A stretch of 64,000 nt of DNA from Cycloclasticus sp. (GTDB lineage Bacteria; Pseudomonadota; Gammaproteobacteria; Methylococcales; Cycloclasticaceae): the NCBI GenBank assembly GCA_040743155.1, contig JBFLJU010000001.1:124001-188000 (forward strand). The letters run 5' to 3'. The notes under the pieces were generated by a model that had not been told where the DNA came from, did no database searches, and was given only the letters and a program-made list of their open reading frames with translations. Numbering within the stretch: position 1 is the first letter of the stretch; each line of letters opens with the position of its first letter. Both the position numbers and the translations under genes were made by a program. Shown here one piece after another: positions 25,892-34,220 of this stretch.

Positions 25892-26635
25892 TTACCTCCA
25901 ACGTTGAGATTTTTTGTCTAGGGGTAGCAATATAGTGGTCTCGATTATTTGAATAATAATGATAAAAGAAACGGTATAAGCAAGGATGCTAGTGATATCA
26001 AATAGTTGAAAAAACAAATGGATTTGATATCCCATACCGTTACTTCTGCCCAGCATTTCCACCACCAGAACGATTTTCCAGATAAGGGCAAGTCCGGTTC
26101 TAGCAGACGCCATAATGTAAGGGTATAGCTGCGGAAGAATGACGTGAATTAATGTTTTGTATCGCCCAAACTGATACGCGGTTGCCATTTCTATGAGTTC
26201 GTCGTCGAGGTTTCTAGCGCCCTCTCTAATCGTCACAATAACATTAGGAAGTTTGTTGATAACTACTGCAAAAATGGCGGCTGTTTCAACCAAGCCAAAC
26301 CAAATGTAACAAAGAATAATGGTCACCAACGCGGGAATATTAAGCAGGATAACTAGCCAGCTATCGAAAAATTTATTTAGCTCCTGACGGCGCCCAAGAA
26401 TGAGCCCAATAGCGACGCCTAAAAACATAGCGAGGAAAAAGCTAATGGATAACCGATACAGGGTGATGCCGAGATGGTGGGGTAATTCACCCGTTTGCGT
26501 GGCATGGATTAGCGTATTAAATACAAGCACGGGTGATGGTAAAACGGGGCTATCCAGCATAACAGCAGTTAACTGCCAAATTAACGCCAGTAGCGCTAGC
26601 GATAGTGTTGAGTTTAGTAATGAAGAGCGAGGCAT
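25892..26635 (-). CDS. ABC transporter permease, NitT/TauT family
   Basis: A 247-residue inner-membrane permease with about six hydrophobic segments and the coupling (EAA) loop ELIEMATAYQFGRYKTLIHVILPQ with the conserved Gly. The FFLAMFLGVAIGLILGRRQELNKFF segment is typical of SsuC/TauC-like permeases. It is flanked by its ATPase and substrate-binding genes. The homodimer would form the channel. Confidence 0.92.
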   Translation of the reverse strand: MPRSSLLNSTLSLALLALIWQLTAVMLDSPVLPSPVLVFNTLIHATQTGELPHHLGITLYRLSISFFLAMFLGVAIGLILGRRQELNKFFDSWLVILLNIPALVTIILCYIWFGLVETAAIFAVVINKLPNVIVTIREGARNLDDELIEMATAYQFGRYKTLIHVILPQLYPYIMASARTGLALIWKIVLVVEMLGRSNGMGYQIHLFFQLFDITSILAYTVSFIIIIQIIETTILLPLDKKSQRWR

Positions 26636-26652
26636 TTAAATTGGATTTAACA

Positions 26653-27642
26653 TTAATGACGGCTATTGACCCAAAATATTTCGGGGTCTAATTGCTTTAC
26701 GGAGCCGACAAGTTTTTCGCCGCCTGTGTCGGCAAGAATGGAATAAATATCGGCAATAGCTCGTTTTTCCTTCTCTGTAAGAATAGCCACGCGCCCGTTG
26801 CAATAATTGCTGCGTAATAACTGATGAGTTGATTTATCGTCTGTTCGAGTCAGCGGTAAAATTGCATTCCAGTGTGTGTCGGATGTGCATAAAAGGTTCG
26901 CCGCTTCACGGCTAGCCGCCAAAAAATTTTCCAAATTGCTTGAGTTCTTATGAGCCCATTGCTCCCTAAACACATAACCGAGTATCGGTACGGTTGTATC
27001 AATGCCTAGGCGTTGGATGATTTGGTGTGTGTTGATAAGTTCCCGGTACCCTTCGGCTTTTAAGCGAACACTGTAATGCCAATAATTTATAAGCGCGTCG
27101 AGTTCGCCTTGTTTAATCAGGCTGTTAAGTAAAGGAGGTGCCCCAAAAACCTTGTCGACTTTTACTTCAAGGTCGATATTGTTTTTTAAGGCCAAGGCGC
27201 GTAACAGTAGCCAGTTTTTATCAAGTCCACCGCCCGCGATGCCTAGTTTTTTACCCGCTAAGTCTTCAATTGAGCGGATCGTTGATGAGCCTGGAACCAT
27301 AATTGACCCCGCAGAGCTTGAGTAAGGTGCAAACAAGTAATTGGATGAAAAGCCACGTTGACGTGCCACCCAAGTCCAGTCAGAAACAATGATATCAGCG
27401 GCATTGGCTTGCAATGCTATTTTGCCTGCTCCACTGCTCGCTAAGGGTTGGATGATAAGCTCAAAGCCATATTGCTTATCCAGTTGGTTTTGCTTAATTG
27501 TCTCAAGCGTCCAGTTAACGGTGCCAAATTTAAGCGCCGAGATTTTTATAGCAGCACCTGCTTTAGCAGTGCTATAACAAGAAAAAATAGCAGTGAGGAT
27601 CAGTAGCGTCAGCGTGATGAGTTTTTTTAAGGGTGCTTGCAT
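26653..27642 (-). CDS. ABC transporter periplasmic substrate-binding protein, NitT/TauT type
   Basis: A 329-residue secreted binding protein with a signal peptide (basic start, LITLTLLILTAIFSC, cleavage near STAKA). The fold is that of NMT1/SsuA-like proteins: LKFGTVNWTLETIKQNQLDKQ, ADIIVSDWTWVARQR, SIEDLAGKKLGIAGGG, GELDALINYWHYS. The cysteine at the end of the hydrophobic core is not in a convincing lipobox. It is the first gene of the three-gene transporter operon and is divergent from moaA. The ligand is unknown; a small anion such as an oxyanion or sulfonate is possible. Confidence 0.88.
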   Translation of the reverse strand: MQAPLKKLITLTLLILTAIFSCYSTAKAGAAIKISALKFGTVNWTLETIKQNQLDKQYGFELIIQPLASSGAGKIALQANAADIIVSDWTWVARQRGFSSNYLFAPYSSSAGSIMVPGSSTIRSIEDLAGKKLGIAGGGLDKNWLLLRALALKNNIDLEVKVDKVFGAPPLLNSLIKQGELDALINYWHYSVRLKAEGYRELINTHQIIQRLGIDTTVPILGYVFREQWAHKNSSNLENFLAASREAANLLCTSDTHWNAILPLTRTDDKSTHQLLRSNYCNGRVAILTEKEKRAIADIYSILADTGGEKLVGSVKQLDPEIFWVNSRH

Positions 27643-27946
27643 TTATAAAGTGGTGCTATTTTCAATAAAGTTAATTCTTGTTGGTAGCTTATCTTAAATG
27701 AAATGAAGGTAAGGTGAATGAAAAACTGAGCCCTAACAGTAGTTGAGGCAGCAGCTTGAAAAAAGCGGTTTATCAACTAATCGTTGACCTATAAATTTAA
27801 ATTGCGGTAAGGTGTGTAAAGAAGTGAAAAACGCCGTAAGTCATTAATACTAATGATAATTATTTGCATTTGATAATGAATGTTAAATGTCGGCTAACCT
27901 CATGAAAAATTAGACTTTATAAAAGTAGGAGCTGCTGTCTAGCTGT
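27643..27946. other. 304-bp divergent intergenic region (transporter / moaA)
   Basis: AT-rich region serving as the promoter for both the ABC transporter operon and the moaA-AOR operon. It holds a Fur-box-like sequence (27849-27867) with a second GATAAT at 27872-27877. No ORF or RNA gene was recognised. Confidence 0.6.
27849..27867. promoter_or_regulatory. Fur-box-like operator upstream of moaA
   Basis: This 19-bp stretch matches the classic Fur consensus GATAATGATAATCATTATC at 14 of 19 positions, including 12 of the 13 central ones. A further GATAAT lies 5 bp to the right. It ends about 80 bp upstream of the moaA ATG, where it could repress that operon. The divergent transporter start is more than 200 bp away. 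Confidence 0.5.
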
Positions 27947-28963
27947 ATGAGTGCTATACCATCACCAATAAATACAAATAAACTGATTGATAAGTTCGGT
28001 CGGCAAGTGACGTACGTGAGAATCTCGGTCACCGACCGTTGTGATTTTCGATGTGTCTATTGCATGAGTGAAGAGATGGAGTTTTTGCCGCGTGAACAAG
28101 TTCTAACGCTAGAGGAAATTACCCGTTTATCTCAAGCTTTTGTCGAAATGGGTGTTACCAAAATCCGTATGACGGGCGGGGAGCCGCTGGTACGCAAAGG
28201 TGTTGTCGGCATGTTGGCTGATGTCGCCAAGTTAGATGGTTTAGATGAACTTGTCATTACCACCAATGGTTCTCAACTAGTGAAGTTGGCGCAACCACTG
28301 AAAGATGCAGGCGTAAAGCGCATCAACATTAGTTTAGATAGCCTAGACGCTGAAAAATTTAAAAAAGTAACGCGTGTGGGTGAGCTGAACACGGTGCTCG
28401 CGGGTATTCAAGCTGCAAAAAAAGTAGGTTTCGATAAAATTAAATTAAACGCTGTGATTCTAAAAAACAGGAATCATGATGAAGTCATTAGTCTAGTTCG
28501 CTACGCCATGCACGAGGGGTTAGACATCAGTTTTATTGAAGAAATGCCATTAGGAGCGATTGATAGTCATTCGCGAGAAGAGGCTTATTATTCCAGTGAT
28601 GAAATCAAGCGTGATATTGAACAACAGTTTGAACTGATACACAGTACAAAAAATACCGGTGGTCCGGCTCGTTACTACAGTGTAAATGGCTACGATAATT
28701 TGGTCGGCTTTATCTCGCCGCATAGTCATAATTTTTGCGATACCTGTAATCGTGTACGAGTCACGGCGTCAGGTTTATTATTGCTGTGTTTAGGCCAAGA
28801 GCATTCAATGGATTTGAAAAGAGTATTAAGAGCGAATCCTACGGATTTGAATAAAGTGAAACAGGCTCTAATAGAGTCAATGGAGATCAAGCCCAAGGGG
28901 CATGATTTTGATCTTACCGAACAGCCCGTCATCTTTCGTCATATGAGTGTCACGGGCGGTTAA
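27947..28963 (+). CDS. moaA: GTP 3',8-cyclase MoaA (pterin cofactor synthesis)
   Basis: A 338-residue radical SAM enzyme for the first step of molybdopterin synthesis. The radical SAM cluster is in DRCDFRCVYC (C-x3-C-x2-C), with TGGEPLVRKG, TTNGSQL and NISLDSLD. The C-terminal substrate-side 4Fe-4S motif is C-x2-C-x13-C, beginning CDTCNRVRVTASG, and the protein ends in the functional Gly-Gly tail. No other moa gene is in the window, so this copy probably supplies pterin for the AOR genes that follow 50 bp downstream. The predicted start has AGGAG upstream but at a long spacing (about 15 bp). Confidence 0.95.
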   Translation: MSAIPSPINTNKLIDKFGRQVTYVRISVTDRCDFRCVYCMSEEMEFLPREQVLTLEEITRLSQAFVEMGVTKIRMTGGEPLVRKGVVGMLADVAKLDGLDELVITTNGSQLVKLAQPLKDAGVKRINISLDSLDAEKFKKVTRVGELNTVLAGIQAAKKVGFDKIKLNAVILKNRNHDEVISLVRYAMHEGLDISFIEEMPLGAIDSHSREEAYYSSDEIKRDIEQQFELIHSTKNTGGPARYYSVNGYDNLVGFISPHSHNFCDTCNRVRVTASGLLLLCLGQEHSMDLKRVLRANPTDLNKVKQALIESMEIKPKGHDFDLTEQPVIFRHMSVTGG

Positions 28964-29013
28964 GTTTTTTTGTTAACATTAATTAAAATAAATAGAACCC
29001 ACAGGAGGGTGTT

Positions 29014-29481
29014 ATGCAGATGTCACTAGTTATAGATGCGAATAAATGTACAGGTTGTTTGCAGTGCGAAATGGCTTGTTCTTACGAGGGTGAAGGAGTT
29101 TTTAACCCAACTAAATCAAGAATTAAAATATTCCCATTCCACGAAGAAGGTATTTTTGTACCTTATACATGTACTCAATGTGATGAAGCATGGTGTATGC
29201 ACGCCTGTCCTGTTGAAGCTATTCAGTTGAATAAGACAACAGGTGCGAAAGAGATTGTGAATGACCTATGTGTCGGTTGCAAAGTTTGTACGATTGCTTG
29301 CCCATTTGGCACGGTTAACTATAACGCCGATAGTGGAAAAGTGATCAAATGTGATCTTTGTGGCGGCGACCCAGAATGTGCAAAAGCGTGCCCAACAGCT
29401 GCTATTACCTACCAGGATGCAAACTGGACGGGTTACGACAAAATGAAAGATTATGCTGCGAAGGCTATGCCTGCTAAATAG
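29014..29481 (+). CDS. aorA: four-cluster ferredoxin-like subunit of AOR (AorA-type)
   Basis: A 155-residue iron-sulfur protein with sixteen cysteines in four groups: CTGCLQCEMAC, CTQCDEAWCMHACP, CVGCKVCTIACP and CDLCGGDPECAKACP. This predicts four 4Fe-4S clusters in the DMSO-reductase/HycB-like fold. Size and gene order match the small electron-transfer subunit of the AorABC-type tungsten aldehyde oxidoreductase of Aromatoleum. It would pass electrons between the tungsten subunit and the FAD subunit. The ATG has a strong GGAGG site upstream. Confidence 0.87.
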   Translation: MQMSLVIDANKCTGCLQCEMACSYEGEGVFNPTKSRIKIFPFHEEGIFVPYTCTQCDEAWCMHACPVEAIQLNKTTGAKEIVNDLCVGCKVCTIACPFGTVNYNADSGKVIKCDLCGGDPECAKACPTAAITYQDANWTGYDKMKDYAAKAMPAK

Positions 29482-29525
29482 GCGCCTTGTGCACATAGAA
29501 AAATAAAAAAGTGAGGAGATAGACT

Positions 29526-31385
29526 ATGTCTTGGACAAAAAAAGTATTAAGGATTAATTTAACCGAGGGAACTTGTACTCCCGAACCATTAAATATGGAA
29601 TGGGTTGAGCAGTTCCTTGGACAACGTGGGTTAGCTACAAAATACCTAACGGAAGAAGTGCCGCCAACAACAGACCCGCTCTCACCAGAGAATACGATGT
29701 ATATGATCACTGGGCCGTTAACAGGCACGATGGCATCGACAGCAGGCCGTTATTCAGTGGTAACGAAAAGCCCATTAACGAATGCGGTAGCGTGTTCTAA
29801 CTCTGGTGGCTTCTTCGGTAACGAAATGAAATGCGCTGGCTGGGATATGGTTATTCTGGAAGGTAAGTCACCAACGCCGGTTTATATCAGTATTAATGAT
29901 GATAAGGCTGAAATTTTACCAGCGGATGAAATTTGGGGTAAATCAGTATGGGAAGCCGATGAATGGTTACATGCTAAGCATCAAGACCCTCAATTGCGTA
30001 TTGCCGCAATTGGTGTTTCCGGTGAGAAAGGTGTGCTTTATTCAGCTATTATCAATGATTTGCACCGTGCGGCTGGCCGCTCAGGTGTGGGTACGGTGAT
30101 GGGATCTAAAAATGTTAAAGCTGTTGCTATTCGTGGTAGCAAAGGTGTTCAGGTTAATGACCCTAAGGCATTTTTTGAGGCGACTAATGCAGCCAAAGCA
30201 GTGCTTGCTGGCAACCCGGTAACGGGTGAAGGTCTTCCTGCATTGGGTACGCAAGTATTAATGAATGTGATTAACGAAATGGGTGCGCAACCAACTCGTA
30301 ACTATAAAGAAAGTGTATTCGCCGGTGCGTCAAAAATATCTGGTGAAGCAATGCTGGAACCTCGCGAAAGCGACGGCAAACCAAACTTAACAAGAAATGC
30401 CGGTTGTTTTGCTTGTACGATTGCATGTGGCCGTATTTCTACTATTGACCCACAACACTTTACTATTCAAAACAAAGAAGATTTGCATGAACACTACCAC
30501 GGCAATTCTGGTGGTTTAGAGTATGAAGCAGCTTGGGCTTTGGGTAGTGATACGTGTATTGATGATATTGATGCCTTAACGTATGCAAACTTTGTATGCA
30601 ACGAGCAAGGGCTCGACCCCATATCTCTCGGTTCAACAATCGCTGCTGCCATGGAGCTATTTGAGATGGGTGTATTGACGACGGAAAATACAGGTGGTAT
30701 TGAACTGAACTTTGGTAATGTCGAGGCGATGACAAAATGTACAGAGCTTGTGGCAAAAGGTGAAGGCTTCGGTTTAGAGTTAGGCCAAGGTTCTGCACGT
30801 TTGTGTGAAAAATACGGTCATCCAGAGTTATCTATGACGGTTCGTGGGCAAGAATTTCCCGCTTATGATCCTCGTGGTATTCAAGGCATGGGTTTAGGTT
30901 ATGCAACGTCTAACCGTGGTGCGTGTCATTTGCGTGGCTATACAGTAGCGTCAGAAGTATTGGGTATTCCCATCAAAACAGATCCATTAGAAACTGAAGG
31001 TAAAGCAGGTCTTCAAATAGCATTCCAAAACGCTACGGCAGTATTTGATTCAGTTGGTATTTGTGTTTTCACATCGTTTGCTTGGTCTTTAGAAGATGTG
31101 GCGCCTCAATTAAATGCTGCCTGTGAAGGTGAGTGGACAGTTGAACGTTTGGAGGAAATAGGCGAGCGCGTGTGGAACTTAGAGCGTCTCTACAACGAAG
31201 CTGCGGGTCAGGGCGCTTCTGCAGATAAGTTGCCACCTAGAATGGTCTCTGAGCCTGCAACATCTGGCCCTGCGGAAGGTAAAGTTAATGGTTTAGCGAC
31301 CATGTTGCCTGATTACTATGCGGAACGTGGTTGGTCTCCAGAAGGCGAGGTGACCACTGAAACTAAAACGCGTTTAGGGCTGTAA
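29526..31385 (+). CDS. aorB: tungsten-containing aldehyde ferredoxin oxidoreductase, catalytic subunit
   Basis: A 619-residue protein of the AOR family, which oxidises aldehydes to carboxylates (or the reverse with low-potential donors) at a tungsten bis-pterin centre. The N-terminal AOR domain shows KVLRINLTEGT, LGQRGLATKYL, GPLTGTMASTAGRYSVVTKSP and NSGGFFGNEMKCAGWD. The single 4Fe-4S cluster ligands are in AGCFACTIACGR (C-x2-C-x3-C), with the fourth Cys in DSVGICVFTSF. The pterin region LRGYTVASEV is also visible. Choice of tungsten over molybdenum follows from the family. The gene is followed by a strong intrinsic terminator before the FAD subunit gene. Confidence 0.95.
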   Translation: MSWTKKVLRINLTEGTCTPEPLNMEWVEQFLGQRGLATKYLTEEVPPTTDPLSPENTMYMITGPLTGTMASTAGRYSVVTKSPLTNAVACSNSGGFFGNEMKCAGWDMVILEGKSPTPVYISINDDKAEILPADEIWGKSVWEADEWLHAKHQDPQLRIAAIGVSGEKGVLYSAIINDLHRAAGRSGVGTVMGSKNVKAVAIRGSKGVQVNDPKAFFEATNAAKAVLAGNPVTGEGLPALGTQVLMNVINEMGAQPTRNYKESVFAGASKISGEAMLEPRESDGKPNLTRNAGCFACTIACGRISTIDPQHFTIQNKEDLHEHYHGNSGGLEYEAAWALGSDTCIDDIDALTYANFVCNEQGLDPISLGSTIAAAMELFEMGVLTTENTGGIELNFGNVEAMTKCTELVAKGEGFGLELGQGSARLCEKYGHPELSMTVRGQEFPAYDPRGIQGMGLGYATSNRGACHLRGYTVASEVLGIPIKTDPLETEGKAGLQIAFQNATAVFDSVGICVFTSFAWSLEDVAPQLNAACEGEWTVERLEEIGERVWNLERLYNEAAGQGASADKLPPRMVSEPATSGPAEGKVNGLATMLPDYYAERGWSPEGEVTTETKTRLGL

Positions 31386-31412
31386 TGTAAGCACGCTTTA
31401 ATACAGTGTAAT

Positions 31413-31445
31413 AAAAAGGCGAATCTATTTGGATTCGCCTTTTTT
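31413..31445 (+). terminator. intrinsic terminator between the aorB and aorC genes
   Basis: GGCGAATC at 31418-31425, loop TATTTG, GATTCGCC at 31432-31439, then TTTTTT, preceded by an A-tract that can extend the stem. It lies inside what is otherwise one functional operon, so it should reduce transcription of the FAD-subunit, MoaD-like and unknown genes. Confidence 0.88.
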
Positions 31446-31480
31446 AATGGTTTAATAATAAGAAATATTGAGGTAATGAG

Positions 31481-32749
31481 ATGAAACATTTAATTATTGG
31501 TGCCGGCCCATCGGGCGTTGTTGCAGCAGAGCATATTAGGAAGTTTGATAAAACGGCATCAATAACAATTATTGGCGATGAACCTGAAGCGCCATACTCA
31601 AGAATGGCCATTCCTTATCACCTGATAGGTAATATTGAAGAAGAAGGTACCCATCTTCGCCATAAGGCAGGGCATTTTGATGATTTAGGGATTGAATTGA
31701 TAAACGCACGGGTTGAAAAAATAGACTCCGTAAATAAAACAGTTCAATTGAGCACAGGTCAAACAGAATCGTACGATAAGTTATTAATAGCATCGGGTTC
31801 AAGACCGGTTTCCCCTCCTATTCCAGGTATTGGTGAGCCAGGCGTTCACTCTTGTTGGACGCTTGAAGATGCTCGTTCTATTGCTGCATTAGCAAAACCT
31901 GGGGCAAAGGTCATTCAAATTGGCGCGGGTTTTATTGCTTGTATTATTCTTGAGGCACTAGCACGAAGAAAGGTAGATCTAACCGTCGTAGAGATGGAAG
32001 ATCGGATGGTGCCTCGTATGATGGATAGTATTGCAGGTAACATGATCAAAGACTGGTGCATACATAAAAAGATAGACGTATTCACTAATGGGCAAGTCAC
32101 CGAAATTAAGAAAGTAGATGGCGCACATACCTTTGAGGTGAGTGTTAAAACACCTGCTGGTGTTACCGTGCTGGATGCTGATTTGGTGATTACGGCAACA
32201 GGTGTGCGCCCTTGTGCTGACTTTTTGGAAGGTTCTGGCATAGAGGTAGATGATGGTATTTTTGTTGATAAAAATATGCAAACCAATGTTGCTGATATTT
32301 ATGCATCAGGTGATGTGGCGCAAGGTAAAGATTTTTGTACAGGGGAGTATGCCGTTCAGGCGATTCAGCCCACGGCAACGGAACATGGGCTCATTGCGGC
32401 GCAAAATATGGTGGGTTTAGATAACGCAGAATGTGGCGGTACGATCAATATGAACGTGCTAGACACCATGGGCCTGATTTCATGCTCGTTCGGCATGTGG
32501 CAAGGTATTGAGGGAGGCGAGAGTTGTCAATTGGTTGAGAAAGATAAGTGGCGCTATATTAATTTGCAATTTGATGAGGATGTGTTGATTGGTGCAACGG
32601 GCATAGGGCATACGCAACACGTTGGGATTATGCGCGGATTAATTCAAGCCGAGATTCCACTGGGTGAATGGAAAAACAAATTACTGGAGAATCCGCTACA
32701 GCTAATGGCGGCTTATTTAGCCTGTACACAATCTGCAGTGATTAACTAA
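31481..32749 (+). CDS. aorC: FAD/NAD(P)-dependent oxidoreductase subunit of AOR (AorC-type)
   Basis: A 422-residue pyridine-nucleotide disulfide oxidoreductase-like flavoprotein. Its FAD-binding GxGxxG is at the N-terminus (IIGAGPSGVVAAEH). It also has YSRMAIPYHL, LIASGSRPVSPP, the NAD-binding site VIQIGAGFIACIILEALARR, the conserved TATGVRP and IYASGDVAQGKDF, and a C-terminal dimer-type domain. In AorABC-type enzymes this subunit exchanges electrons with NAD. Its distance from aorB (95 bp with a terminator) and 1-bp overlap with the MoaD-like gene are notable. Confidence 0.87.
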   Translation: MKHLIIGAGPSGVVAAEHIRKFDKTASITIIGDEPEAPYSRMAIPYHLIGNIEEEGTHLRHKAGHFDDLGIELINARVEKIDSVNKTVQLSTGQTESYDKLLIASGSRPVSPPIPGIGEPGVHSCWTLEDARSIAALAKPGAKVIQIGAGFIACIILEALARRKVDLTVVEMEDRMVPRMMDSIAGNMIKDWCIHKKIDVFTNGQVTEIKKVDGAHTFEVSVKTPAGVTVLDADLVITATGVRPCADFLEGSGIEVDDGIFVDKNMQTNVADIYASGDVAQGKDFCTGEYAVQAIQPTATEHGLIAAQNMVGLDNAECGGTINMNVLDTMGLISCSFGMWQGIEGGESCQLVEKDKWRYINLQFDEDVLIGATGIGHTQHVGIMRGLIQAEIPLGEWKNKLLENPLQLMAAYLACTQSAVIN

Positions 32750-33006
32750 TGAGTAAAGTGACGGTAAAGCTATTCGCGAGTTTGATGGATTACTTGCCGG
32801 TGAAAAGTACTAAATCACATGGGTTTGAGTATCAGATAACGGCTAACACGACCGTTGGTTATTTAATTGATGATTTAAAGCTGCCGCGTAACGTCATTCA
32901 TATTGTGCTATTAAATGGCGTGTATTTAGATGCTGAAACGCGTGATGAAACAGTACTGACGGAAGGAGATGTTCTTGGCTTTTGGCCACCAGTTGCTGGT
33001 GGCTAA
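32749..33006 (+). CDS. MoaD/ThiS-family sulfur carrier protein
   Basis: An 85-residue beta-grasp protein of the MoaD/ThiS superfamily. It opens with SKVTVKLFASLMDYLP, contains TTVGYLIDDLKLP and VLLNGVYLDAETRDETVL, and ends in FWPPVAGG with the Gly-Gly tail needed for adenylation and thiocarboxylate formation. It likely delivers sulfur to the pterin of the AOR cofactor. It overlaps the stop of the flavoprotein gene and, by one base, the next start. Dedicated MoaD-like genes in AOR operons are known from other bacteria. Confidence 0.9.
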   Translation: MSKVTVKLFASLMDYLPVKSTKSHGFEYQITANTTVGYLIDDLKLPRNVIHIVLLNGVYLDAETRDETVLTEGDVLGFWPPVAGG

Positions 33007-33302
33007 TGAAGTTGTTTAAAGAAAAAGTCTTTTCGTTGGAAATGGGCTTCTCACGCAAAGAGTTTATTACCTTGCTTGAGGGTCAAAACAAACTCATGTA
33101 TCAGCGCGATGAGAATATCATTGATTTTACAATGAATGATCAACAAGCTTTAGTAACGCTGGGTGAAGAGGGTGTGCGCCGAATAGCATCGGCTCAGATA
33201 CCCTTGTTGTTTGTAAACTTTGACTTTTCTAATATGGGGGATGATGAGCAAGCGGCGTTTATGAAAATATTCTTGCTCAAATTTCAGCGTGGTGGCGGCT
33301 AA
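33006..33302 (+). CDS. unknown small protein of the AOR operon, Gly-Gly-Gly tail
   Basis: I do not recognise this 98-residue protein. The likely start is the ATG at 33006, which shares one base with the moaD-like stop. An ORF start at 32982 would lie inside that gene. The protein opens [19 protein letters not shown], has mixed alpha/beta character, contains no cysteine, and ends [10 protein letters not shown]. The glycine tail resembles the C-termini of MoaD/ubiquitin-like carriers, though no beta-grasp pattern is obvious. Its position makes a role in AOR assembly or cofactor insertion likely. It overlaps the convergent pyrE end by 4 bp. Confidence 0.75.
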   Translation: MKLFKEKVFSLEMGFSRKEFITLLEGQNKLMYQRDENIIDFTMNDQQALVTLGEEGVRRIASAQIPLLFVNFDFSNMGDDEQAAFMKIFLLKFQRGGG

Positions 33303-33940
33303 TCCGTACCGTATTGCTTTCGGTATTTAAGAATAGCAGCCAAATGCTCGTCATTATCGGCTGTTTCAAGGTAAGTGATAATATCTTTTAGGCAAATAAT
33401 CGATGCTACTTTAAAGCCATAGGATTTTTCTACGTCATCAATGGCAGAGGTCTCACCGAGACCTTTTTCTTGTCTATTCAATGAAATTAATACACCCGCT
33501 GGTTTAGCGTTTGCTTGGCGAATAATGTCAACAGACTCGCGCACAGATGTGCCTGCGCTGATGACGTCATCAATAATAAGTGCTTTGCCGTGCAATTCGG
33601 CACCGACCAGCAAACCACCTTCACCGTGATCTTTTGCTTCTTTGCGATTAAAAACGTAAGGCACATCGACATTAGATATTTCAGATAGGCCTATGCCAAG
33701 GGCGCAAACAAGAGGGATTCCTTTATAAGCGGGGCCATACAGCATATCGTATTTAATGCCTGAATCAATCAAAGCGTGAGCGTAGAACTGGCCCAGCTTG
33801 CGAAGCCGCTCGCCGGTATTAAATAGGCCGGTGTTAAAAAAGTACGGGCTGATACGGCCAGACTTTAAAGTGAATTCGCCGAATCGTAGTACCTCGCATT
33901 CGAGGGCGAATTCAATAAACTGCTGTTGGTATGCTTTCAT
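33299..33940 (-). CDS. pyrE: orotate phosphoribosyltransferase
   Basis: A 213-residue PRTase that makes OMP from orotate and PRPP in pyrimidine synthesis. Visible: [52 protein letters not shown] (the flexible loop with catalytic Lys) and the PRPP-binding motif [16 protein letters not shown]. Length equals E. coli PyrE. Its 3' end overlaps the last gene of the AOR operon by 4 bp tail to tail. Confidence 0.97.
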   Translation of the reverse strand: MKAYQQQFIEFALECEVLRFGEFTLKSGRISPYFFNTGLFNTGERLRKLGQFYAHALIDSGIKYDMLYGPAYKGIPLVCALGIGLSEISNVDVPYVFNRKEAKDHGEGGLLVGAELHGKALIIDDVISAGTSVRESVDIIRQANAKPAGVLISLNRQEKGLGETSAIDDVEKSYGFKVASIICLKDIITYLETADNDEHLAAILKYRKQYGTD

Positions 33941-34022
33941 GATAGTAATGCCAAAGAATAAAGCGGTATTTTATACTTAAAGGACGTCAATTCACACAAA
34001 CGATAGAGTGTTTAGTTTGGTT

Positions 34023-34220
34023 TTACTCGGAGTCGGATTTGGCGAAAACTGTTATCTGTTGATCCGCTTCGTTAATATTGATTTCCAGCTCGATCGGGCG
34101 GCAACAAACGCGACAGTCTTCTATAGTGTGTTGGTTTCCCTGAGAGGTATCAACTAAGGTGTCAATTAGCTCGCCACAATAAGGACAGTGGTATGAATGC
34201 GGAACAATGAGTGGATTCAT
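34023..34220 (-). CDS. CPXCG motif cysteine-rich protein
   Basis: A 65-residue protein with a zinc-finger-like arrangement: YHCPYCGELIDTLVD (the CPxCG motif) and EDCRVCCRPIELEI, giving two Cys pairs, followed by a short acidic C-terminus. Function is unknown; zinc binding is likely. The ATG at 34220 overlaps the hemW stop (ATGA), and the longer upstream reading frame is rejected because it would be hemW sequence in another frame. Confidence 0.85.
   Translation of the reverse strand: MNPLIVPHSYHCPYCGELIDTLVDTSQGNQHTIEDCRVCCRPIELEININEADQQITVFAKSDSE

Noticed and set aside
25148-27642. Tungstate/molybdate transporter (Tup, Wtp or Mod) for the AOR
   Set aside because: The ATPase, permease and binding protein have NitT/TauT-type sequences; no Mod/Tup features were seen.
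32982-33005. Upstream extension of the unknown AOR-operon gene
   Set aside because: The eight extra residues come from the other frame of the MoaD-like gene; the ATG at 33006 fits the stop-start overlap style of this operon.
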